Source: Candidatus Hydrogenedentota bacterium (GTDB lineage Bacteria; Hydrogenedentota; Hydrogenedentia; Hydrogenedentales; SLHB01). From it: a stretch of DNA of 5,714 nucleotides. The notes beneath the pieces are model-generated. The model searched no databases. It was not told where the DNA came from and saw nothing but the letters and a program-made list of their open reading frames with translations. Of this stretch, positions 1 to 4,993 are shown piece after piece (the stretch's first letter is position 1; each line of letters begins with the position of its first letter). The stretch lies in assembly GCA_013349485.1 (NCBI GenBank), contig DUZM01000126.1, positions 1 to 5,714 on the forward strand, given 5' to 3'. The position numbers and the translations under genes were made by a program.

Positions 1-1
1 C

Positions 2-877
2 GAGTTCGCGTACCCTCTCCACGTCAGGTTGGCTTTGTGGGGACTCCTTTTCGTTCTGATTGCCGCTACCGGTGTTTGCCTCTGGTTGTTGGCAGTGAGA
101 TCCTCTGCTTTTTACATCCCCCTTTTCTTGTGTATTGACGCTTGCATGAGCGCCGTCGATGCGATCGGGAAACGCCGACGGCGGTTCATTGTCGGTGAAG
201 ACTGTCTCGTTATAGTCATTGGTGGTCGTACGAGAGGTCTTCTATTTGATGAGATCCTGGTGGGTGAAACACGCGACGCTTCGGGCGCGCGCCAACTTGT
301 GGTGCACGCGGACGGCGAACAACTTGTTCTCGACAAATCGCTTGGGCTCCTGATCGAGTCTATTCGAGCAAAGGTCAACGTGATGCCTGAGGAGCAGTGT
401 CAACGCGACCTTTTCTTGCGCCATTTGCAGAGTGGCCACGCTTACGGTTGTCACGCGGCGCCTTCAGGCCTTCCGAAGTTCCTCGCGACGATGAGCCTGC
501 TGGTAACAGGCGCCCTGCTGATTGCCGCGGGCCCCGAGGTGAGTGGCGTATTTTTTGCATGTGGCGTATCGTATGTCCTTATCGTCTTCGTCCTGGCGGA
601 ATTGTACGAGTGGCGATTCGCAGCCGACGTGCGTATCGATAGTGTCGGCATCCGAAGTTCTCGGCCTGGGAAACGTAAGTCAATTCCGTTTGACGACGTG
701 CATTGGTTCGGAATTCGCAAGCGGCCATTGGGGCGTGCCCGGCTTGTTGTGCGTTCAAAGAAGTACACCATCAAGTTCCCGCCTGGGAATCGAGATACTT
801 TTGCCATATGTGCAGCGCTCGAGCATTACTGCCCCGGCGCCGGCGAGGAGCTCGGGAATGCAGCCTCCTCCTCGTGA
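2..877 (+). CDS. Membrane protein with two predicted hairpin-plus-PH-like modules, 5' end possibly outside window
   Basis: I do not recognise a named family. The frame is open to the left edge and no ATG with a Shine-Dalgarno site is visible. The first possible start is a TTG at 29 without a spaced ribosome site, so the true start may lie upstream. Numbering from that TTG, hydrophobic segments lie at about 3-22 and 25-46, followed by a basic KRRRR stretch and a beta-rich soluble part (about 51-116). A second hydrophobic pair follows (about 148-168 and 171-192), then another beta-rich part (about 197-268, with RIDSVGIRSS, SIPFDDVHWF and ARLVVRSKKYTIKF). This spacing resembles bacterial PH-like (DUF304/bPH type) membrane proteins, seemingly as an internal duplication. 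The domain call rests on strand pattern only. The gene converges on fetB with a 25-nt gap and is read separately from the operon. Its base composition looks less GC-rich than fetAB. Function unknown. Confidence 0.7.
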   Translation, partial: EFAYPLHVRLALWGLLFVLIAATGVCLWLLAVRSSAFYIPLFLCIDACMSAVDAIGKRRRRFIVGEDCLVIVIGGRTRGLLFDEILVGETRDASGARQLVVHADGEQLVLDKSLGLLIESIRAKVNVMPEEQCQRDLFLRHLQSGHAYGCHAAPSGLPKFLATMSLLVTGALLIAAGPEVSGVFFACGVSYVLIVFVLAELYEWRFAADVRIDSVGIRSSRPGKRKSIPFDDVHWFGIRKRPLGRARLVVRSKKYTIKFPPGNRDTFAICAALEHYCPGAGEELGNAASSS

Positions 878-902
878 GACTTCTTGACGAACTCTCGTTG
901 GC

Positions 903-1724
903 TCAGTGTCTTTCCTCTTGAAAAGAGATCAGGCCCACCTCGAGTTGGTGGCGGGCGTTGAAGAGGCGTCGGTAGGCCAAAAGTGCGGTCATGATGCAGC
1001 CGAAGGAAGTGGCGCCGGCGATCATGAACATGACGACGATTTGGTACTTAACGGCCTCGATGGGATTGGCCCCCGCGAGGATCTGGCCGGTCATCATGCC
1101 GGGCAATGCGACAATGCCTACGACCATCATGCTGTTAATAATGGGGATCATGCCGCGCCGGACGGCGTCGGCAAGCGGGTCGCGGCCGGCTTCCCAGCGG
1201 GTGGCGCCGTGGGCAAGTTCCATTTCGACTTCGCCGCGGCGTTCGACGAGCGATTCGAGCAGGTGGTCGAGACAAAGCGATATTCCCGTGAGGCCATTGC
1301 CGAGCACCATACCAAGGAGTGGGATGAAGTACTGCGGCGCGTACCACGGCCGTTTGCCGACGACGACGCCGGTGACAAACACGGTCGTCAGGAATCCGCA
1401 AACGACCAGGCTGACGAAGGCGCGCCATGTCGCGCCGTGAAACGTCCGGCTTGGCCGTTGGACGGCGGCGCGGCTGGCCGCGAGCACCATAACGAAGGCC
1501 ACAGCGACCACGGCCACGAACCACTCGAGGTCAAAAACCCATTTGAGCACGTAGCCTATGAGCAGCAATTGAACGACGGTGCGCACTGCGGCGAGGGCGA
1601 GTCGGCGCTCGAGGTGGAGCCGCAACGCGAGGCTGACGCCTGCGGCCAACAGGATCAGGGCGGCGGCAATCGAGACGTCCGCCGCGCCAAGCGGTATGGC
1701 CCCTGACGCTTCAGGACTGTTCAT
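903..1724 (-). CDS. fetB: FetB-type ABC transporter permease (UPF0014 family)
   Basis: This is the inner-membrane permease of a FetAB-type ABC transporter; the E. coli pair (YbbL/YbbM) is associated with iron export and peroxide resistance. The 273-residue length is close to the family's usual 260 or so. Hydrophobic segments lie at about 15-36, 43-63, 67-85, 103-123, 131-152, 195-214 and 226-251. Family-like motifs are visible: IPLLGMVLGNGLTG (134-147), the cytoplasmic EVEMELAHGAT stretch (165-175) that would contact the ATPase, and ALPGMMTGQILAGANP (206-221) followed by EAVKYQI. The ATG at 1724 has AGGAG at 1732-1736 with a 7-nt spacer. The start overlaps the end of the ATPase gene by 14 nt, so translation is probably coupled. 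It is the last gene of a five-gene minus-strand run. The family assignment is strong; the substrate (iron or another metal) is inferred from homologues only. Confidence 0.93.
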   Translation of the reverse strand: MNSPEASGAIPLGAADVSIAAALILLAAGVSLALRLHLERRLALAAVRTVVQLLLIGYVLKWVFDLEWFVAVVAVAFVMVLAASRAAVQRPSRTFHGATWRAFVSLVVCGFLTTVFVTGVVVGKRPWYAPQYFIPLLGMVLGNGLTGISLCLDHLLESLVERRGEVEMELAHGATRWEAGRDPLADAVRRGMIPIINSMMVVGIVALPGMMTGQILAGANPIEAVKYQIVVMFMIAGATSFGCIMTALLAYRRLFNARHQLEVGLISFQEERH

Positions 1725-2403
1725 GACGCGGCTCCTGGTTCGCAGCGCGGGGTCCGTTCATATTGGTTCGCAGATCGGTCATTGGAAGACGCCATTCAGG
1801 GGCCTGTTGCCGGTTATGCGTAACGACGACGGCCGCCAACCCGCGTTCGGTCGCTTCCTCGCGCAGCAGCACGTGTGCGGCCCCGGTCGCCGCCTCGTCG
1901 AGCGCGCTCGTCGGTTCGTCGAGCAATACCACGGCAGGCGCGAGGAGAAGCGCCCGGACAAGGCAAACGCGTTGCTGCTGGCCCACGGACAGCGCCCGGG
2001 CGCGTTGATCCCACCGGTCGGGTTCCAGGCCGAGTCGATCGAGTAAGGTCCGGGCACGCGCGGCGGGGAACCCGCCGTTCGCCGATTGGTACGAGAAGGG
2101 CCGTTTCAGGTTTTCCTCGACGGATCGGTCGAGCAACACGGGCTGTTGATCAACCAGAACAACGCGCCGCCGGTACTGCGGCCACCCGAACGCCGCGGGC
2201 GTGTGCCCATCCAAGTGAATTGTGCCAGAAAGTGCATCGAGGAGCCCGGCGACGGTTCGGAGCAGGGTGGTCTTGCCGCAGCCGGACGGCCCGGTTACGG
2301 CAACGAGTTCTCCAGGCGCTGCGGTCAAGTTAACGCCGGTTAAGATGGCCCCGCCTGCCGCGCCGACGGCCAGATTGCGGACCTCGAGTCCTGCGCCCGC
2401 CAT
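1711..2403 (-). CDS. fetA: FetA-type ABC transporter ATP-binding protein
   Basis: This ATPase subunit would power the adjacent FetB permease at the cytoplasmic face. All ABC ATPase landmarks are present in 230 residues: Walker A GPSGCGKT (38-45), the Q-loop in VDQQPVLL (84-91), signature LSVGQQQR (139-146), Walker B VVLLD with catalytic Glu163 (158-163), the D-loop SALD (166-169) and the H-loop His196 in VVVTHN. The signature departs from the usual LSGGQ by Val for the first Gly. A short polar tail (about 205-230) follows the core, part of which is read through the 14-nt overlap with fetB. The ATG at 2403 has no evident Shine-Dalgarno site. It lies 6 nt after the stop of the AsmA-like gene, so re-initiation by ribosomes finishing that gene is likely. 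The ABC ATPase call is certain; the FetA assignment rests mainly on its partnership with the recognisable FetB. Confidence 0.92.
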   Translation of the reverse strand: MAGAGLEVRNLAVGAAGGAILTGVNLTAAPGELVAVTGPSGCGKTTLLRTVAGLLDALSGTIHLDGHTPAAFGWPQYRRRVVLVDQQPVLLDRSVEENLKRPFSYQSANGGFPAARARTLLDRLGLEPDRWDQRARALSVGQQQRVCLVRALLLAPAVVLLDEPTSALDEAATGAAHVLLREEATERGLAAVVVTHNRQQAPEWRLPMTDLRTNMNGPRAANQEPRHEQS

Positions 2404-2409
2404 GGTTGT

Positions 2410-3114
2410 TCAGCTTACGAGTCCCTTCAGCTCATCTTTAATGTGCGTGAGCACAGGTTTGAGGATGCCCTTGACGGTGACGACTTCGGTTAGCAGGCTG
2501 CGCGCGGCGATGGCGGCAATCTGCGTCGTGGTCAACGGTTTCTCTTTGCTGAGATCGTTGCGTGTGAACGACACGACATTCAGCGATACCGGCGGCGAGG
2601 GGATGATATTGCTGCTCAACTGGACTTTGGCGTCTTTGCACACGAGTTCTTCGATACGAAACGACCGGGGACTCTTGCGTACGCCTTCGCGATCCTGCGG
2701 CTCAGCGGCCTTGGCCGCCCGCTGGGCGAGTATGCCGAGATTAGTTCCCTTGGCGAGCTTGTAGCGTAAGTGGATCTCGCCGTCCTCAAGCAACAGGCGC
2801 TCGAGCGTGGGCGTCTCAGACAGCAGCGAGTTGAGGCGGCATTCGACCACGATACGGCCGAAACGGACGGCATGACCTTTCTTGAACGGTTCGGGATTGG
2901 CCACGGCCAGCCCTTGAATCTCGAGGGTCCTTCTTACAGGCGAGAACGACACGCCCTCGATAGTCGTCTCGCTGCCGAAGGCGTCGCTCAGATGACGTTC
3001 GATGGTGGGTTTAACAAATCGCGCCGTGTGGGTACCCAGGAGTAGCGCGCACACGGCCACCAGTATCAAGACCCCGCCAACGAGGACGACGGCAGTTTTC
3101 AGCACCGCTCTCAT
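2410..3114 (-). CDS. Small AsmA-like membrane-anchored envelope protein
   Basis: The protein has 234 residues with one N-terminal membrane anchor (about 7-27) and no cleavage site, so most of it should lie in the periplasm. After the anchor comes a pattern typical of AsmA/DUF748-like N-terminal regions: KPTIERHLSDAFGSE (35-49), then VSFSPVRRTLEIQGLAVANP (55-74), a stretch with FGRIVVECRLNSLL (85-98), LERLLLEDGEIHLR (104-117) and GTNLGIL (123-129). The C-terminal third (about 150-234) has amphipathic strands and ends in a helical segment. AsmA and its relatives (YhdP, TamB, YdbH) are large bridge-like proteins tied to phospholipid movement to the outer membrane. This one has only the start of such a structure, so it may act as a short adaptor or need partners. 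A modest AGGG (3123-3126) precedes the ATG by 8 nt. It sits between the lipoprotein gene (16-nt gap) and fetA (6-nt gap). Family call by motif reading; role inferred. Confidence 0.75.
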   Translation of the reverse strand: MRAVLKTAVVLVGGVLILVAVCALLLGTHTARFVKPTIERHLSDAFGSETTIEGVSFSPVRRTLEIQGLAVANPEPFKKGHAVRFGRIVVECRLNSLLSETPTLERLLLEDGEIHLRYKLAKGTNLGILAQRAAKAAEPQDREGVRKSPRSFRIEELVCKDAKVQLSSNIIPSPPVSLNVVSFTRNDLSKEKPLTTTQIAAIAARSLLTEVVTVKGILKPVLTHIKDELKGLVS

Positions 3115-3130
3115 GCGTTACGCCCTGCCG

Positions 3131-3877
3131 TCATTTGAGGTGCGTCGCCATGTCGCGCAACTTCTCAAAAAGTTCGCTGAAACCTAAGCGCAGCAACTGA
3201 AGCGCTTCTTTTTCATCCCTGGGATACCAGGTTCTCTCGGGTTCGGGCGGCGGCGCGATGCCCGGCCACTCGAAGCAGAACTTCGAGTCGAAGCCCTCGA
3301 GGACCAGTTTCACGGACAGGGTCTTGGCATCGATAACCGGTTCGTCCAGCCACAAGTCCTTTTTCGGAAAGATAACCAGATTCGTGCGGCGGTACAGTTT
3401 CAGTGCTTCCCGCGGCTCCATTTCTGCCGTGGTGCCGATGACCGTCTGGATGGGCTTGGTTCTGTCGCCGTCGGGCGTCTCGAGGTAGATATCGGTGTTG
3501 CGGAAACCAACGACGTCATAGGCTATGCTCGTAGTGGCAAAAACCGACTCGACGTGACACTCGAAAATGTAGAAGCTCGCCGTGATAAGCTCGGCAGCCG
3601 TCTCGAGATAAGGGTCGACCGTTTCTCCGGCCTCGGCGGCGCTCGCGCGCTTAAACGCCGCCACGTCGCCGTCTACCCAAACCGCATACGAGCTTGGCGC
3701 AAAAAGCGTCGGATACTTTCCCTCGACGCGCTGAATCGGGGCGACATGGGTCGCCGGGATGAACTCGACAGGTCGTACCTCGAGCAAGGGCTCGGGCGCT
3801 TCCTCTTTTGTTGTTTGGCATGAAACAGCGGCAAGCGCCACCAACGGCAAAACTAAAGCACCCATATACACTCTCAT
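3131..3877 (-). CDS. Predicted lipoprotein of unknown function
   Basis: I do not recognise the 248-residue product. The N terminus is a lipoprotein signal: Met-Arg, a hydrophobic core (about 5-17), and a lipobox ending AVSC with Cys20 as the predicted lipidated residue. The -3 position is Ala rather than the usual Leu, which is acceptable but weaker. Residue +2 is Gln, so by the E. coli sorting rule the protein would go to the outer membrane. A Pro/Glu-rich linker (about 24-35) leads into a mixed alpha/beta domain with YAVWVDGDVAAFKRA (64-78), FYIFECHVESVFATTSIAYD (102-121) and LSVKLVLEGFD (187-197). It ends in a helical, charged tail. The gene starts inside the ATGA overlap with the upstream secreted-protein gene, with a strong GGAGG (3884-3888) 6 nt before its ATG. 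Translation is therefore probably coupled. Function unknown; by context an envelope component. Confidence 0.8.
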   Translation of the reverse strand: MRVYMGALVLPLVALAAVSCQTTKEEAPEPLLEVRPVEFIPATHVAPIQRVEGKYPTLFAPSSYAVWVDGDVAAFKRASAAEAGETVDPYLETAAELITASFYIFECHVESVFATTSIAYDVVGFRNTDIYLETPDGDRTKPIQTVIGTTAEMEPREALKLYRRTNLVIFPKKDLWLDEPVIDAKTLSVKLVLEGFDSKFCFEWPGIAPPPEPERTWYPRDEKEALQLLRLGFSELFEKLRDMATHLK

Positions 3878-4584
3878 TCATCCCCTCCCTCGGCGTCTTT
3901 GGGCGCCGGGCTTTTCAGCACCTCGACTTCGGGGCGTTTCCGGCGCCGGACCCTCGCATCGAGCGCGCTTTCGCCGTTCTCCCCGCCCAAGCCGTGACTG
4001 CGCAGCACCAGTTGGCCATCCGGGGACACCATGCGCACGATACCGGTCGGACGGACCTTCTCATCGATCCACACCTCGAACTCCCGCTCCCCTTTCGTCA
4101 CCACGAACCGCTCGGCGCGGATTACGCCTGCGGGGGTCGTGACGTCTTCTTCCCCGAGCGATTCTCGCGTAACGGCCTCGGACTTCTTCTCTTCGTCATC
4201 ACCGTCATCATCGGGCGGTTGTGCCGTGGGCGTTACGTCTTGGACAGGCTCGGGTCCGTCCTTAAGAAGGACTTTTTCTATGTTTTTTGGTTCCGTGGCG
4301 GGACCCGTCAACAGCATCTTATAAACGGACGTGTATCCCACGTCCGGGACAAGTTCGAACTCGATCCACCAGCCGGTCTTGCGCCCGACTCTTTCCTTGC
4401 CCACGACGGCGTGTCGGAACGTGTACAGTCTGGCGCCCCGGTTGTCGAGTAAATCGTACCAGGCCCATTGGCCGACCTTGGGTTTCACCAGTTTGCCGGC
4501 CAACACGTCCGTGACCACGTTCTGCGCCCGCGCCGCAGCGCCGACAACGGCGCCGAGCAGCAGAAGCAAGACGAACCGTTTCAT
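3874..4584 (-). CDS. Secreted periplasmic protein, beta-rich, possibly DUF3108/LolA-like
   Basis: This is the first gene of the minus-strand operon. The ATG at 4584 is preferred over an in-frame GTG at 4599: it has GGAG (4594-4597) 9 nt upstream and gives a clean Sec signal peptide, MKRFVLLLLLGAVVGAAARA, with likely cleavage before Gln21. There is no twin-arginine motif. The mature part alternates hydrophobic and charged residues like a beta-sheet protein: GQWAWYDLLD (38-47), GWWIEFELVP (71-80) and FEVWIDEKVRPTGIVRM (169-185). The stretch from TPAGVIRAERFVV to the GIVRM strand resembles DUF3108/LolA-like lipid- or lipoprotein-handling folds; this is a weak analogy. An acidic low-complexity linker (DDDGDDEE, about 125-132) splits the domain. 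The tail (about 210-236) is rich in Arg, Lys and Pro, so it may contact an anionic partner. Function unknown. Confidence 0.8.
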   Translation of the reverse strand: MKRFVLLLLLGAVVGAAARAQNVVTDVLAGKLVKPKVGQWAWYDLLDNRGARLYTFRHAVVGKERVGRKTGWWIEFELVPDVGYTSVYKMLLTGPATEPKNIEKVLLKDGPEPVQDVTPTAQPPDDDGDDEEKKSEAVTRESLGEEDVTTPAGVIRAERFVVTKGEREFEVWIDEKVRPTGIVRMVSPDGQLVLRSHGLGGENGESALDARVRRRKRPEVEVLKSPAPKDAEGGDE

Positions 4585-4593
4585 GAGCCCCGT

Positions 4594-4597
4594 CTCC
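4594..4597 (-). promoter_or_regulatory. Ribosome binding site deciding the start of the secreted-protein gene
   Basis: GGAG on the minus strand lies 9 nt before the ATG at 4584. The alternative GTG at 4599 has no such site and would put five extra residues before the signal peptide. Confidence 0.55.
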
Positions 4598-4621
4598 ACG
4601 CCGATCTATCCGGCAAGCTCC

Positions 4622-4650
4622 ATCCTAGCACAGCCCCGCCCGATTTTCAC
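4622..4650 (-). promoter_or_regulatory. Candidate promoter for the five-gene minus-strand operon
   Basis: Reading the minus strand, TAGGAT (4622-4627) is preceded directly by TGC, which makes an extended -10 element (TGnTAGGAT). GTGAAA (4645-4650) lies 17 nt upstream as a weak -35. The predicted transcript would start near 4615, giving a leader of about 30 nt before the ATG at 4584. The -35 match is poor, so this is a moderate candidate. Position and direction fit the operon. Confidence 0.4.
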
Positions 4651-4663
4651 AACGGACTGCCCG

Positions 4664-4692
4664 TTGAACGGATTGGGGATACGGGATATAAT
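4664..4692 (+). promoter_or_regulatory. Near-consensus sigma-70 promoter for tatA
   Basis: TTGAAC (4664-4669) and a perfect TATAAT (4687-4692) are separated by exactly 17 nt. Transcription would start near 4699, leaving a leader of about 43 nt before the tatA ATG. This is the strongest promoter match seen in the window and points at steady housekeeping expression. A 7-bp direct repeat, GGATACG, lies on either side of the -10 (4677-4683 and 4693-4699). Confidence 0.75.
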
Positions 4693-4730
4693 GGATACGT
4701 CGTGGTCAGGATCGATTGTCTGACGTACTG

Positions 4731-4735
4731 AGGAG
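4731..4735 (+). promoter_or_regulatory. Shine-Dalgarno site fixing the tatA start
   Basis: AGGAG lies 7 nt before the ATG at 4743. It favours that ATG over an in-frame TTG at 4716, which has no ribosome site and would add nine residues not expected before a TatA membrane helix. Confidence 0.8.
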
Positions 4736-4742
4736 AGCTTTA

Positions 4743-4931
4743 ATGTTTGGCTCGTGGGGCATAGGAGAGCTGTTAATCGTTCTTGCGATTGTGCTTCTGC
4801 TGTTCGGCGCAGGCAAACTGCCGCAACTCGGCAGATCCCTGGGGGGCTTCATTTCCGAATTCAAAGAGAGCACGAAAAGTAAGTCCAAGGACGAACAGGC
4901 CGAAAAGAGCCAGGAAACAGAAACGGAGTAG
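4743..4931 (+). CDS. tatA: Sec-independent protein translocase subunit TatA
   Basis: TatA oligomerises at the inner membrane with TatC to move folded proteins carrying twin-arginine signals. The 62-residue product has the family plan in order: a short N terminus, one membrane helix (about 6-20) with a polar Glu9 near its start, the FGAGKLPQL hinge (21-29), an amphipathic helix GRSLGGFISEFK (30-41) with the conserved Phe-Lys at 40-41, and a Lys/Glu/Ser-rich tail. Length and the lack of a long acidic extension favour TatA/E over TatB. It stands alone: the gene on the left is divergent and the one on the right is convergent, with no tatB or tatC in the window. It has its own strong promoter and Shine-Dalgarno site. 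The two exported proteins encoded divergently carry Sec or lipoprotein signals, not twin-arginine ones, so there is no visible substrate link. Confidence 0.95.
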   Translation: MFGSWGIGELLIVLAIVLLLFGAGKLPQLGRSLGGFISEFKESTKSKSKDEQAEKSQETETE

Positions 4932-4939
4932 GCTCTCAT

Positions 4940-4951
4940 CCCCGGCAGGGG
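4940..4951. terminator. Small GC stem-loop after tatA
   Basis: CCCC, GGCA, GGGG form a 4-bp stem with a 4-nt loop, 8 nt after the tatA stop. On its own it is short and has no T-run. It is of interest only because it sits next to the larger hairpin. Confidence 0.3.
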
Positions 4952-4980
4952 ACGCGGTCCGAAACAGTTTCCGACCCCGT
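4952..4980. terminator. Inverted repeat between convergent genes, possible two-way terminator
   Basis: Two 13-base arms (4952-4964 and 4968-4980) pair around a 3-nt CAG loop, with two C-C mismatches: ACG, mismatch, GGTC, mismatch, GAAA. It lies in the 62-nt gap between tatA (+) and the regulator gene (-), so it could stop both transcripts. There is no T-run on either side, so it is not a textbook intrinsic terminator. Confidence 0.5.
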
Positions 4981-4993
4981 TGACGCCCGCCTA

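Noticed and set aside
887..927. Short inverted repeats (ACGA/TCGT and CTCTT/AAGAG) near the convergent ends of the first gene and fetB
   Set aside because: Stems are only 4-5 bp, there is no T-run, and the second lies within the fetB coding region, so a terminator cannot be supported.
906..1706. A 266-codon open frame on the plus strand, antisense to nearly all of fetB
   Set aside because: Its translation is rich in His, Asp, Gly and Glu with no domain pattern, and the opposite strand carries a clear FetB with family motifs. It is a frame shadow of a GC-rich gene.
3808..4452. A 214-codon plus-strand open frame across the lipoprotein and secreted-protein genes
   Set aside because: It straddles two well-formed genes on the other strand, has no ribosome site and shows no recognisable motif.
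4585..4599. A GTG start at 4599 for the secreted protein
   Set aside because: The ATG at 4584 has a spaced GGAG and starts a standard signal peptide; the GTG has neither.
4716..4742. An upstream TTG start adding nine residues to TatA
   Set aside because: It lacks a Shine-Dalgarno site, while the ATG at 4743 has AGGAG at ideal spacing and gives the normal TatA N terminus.
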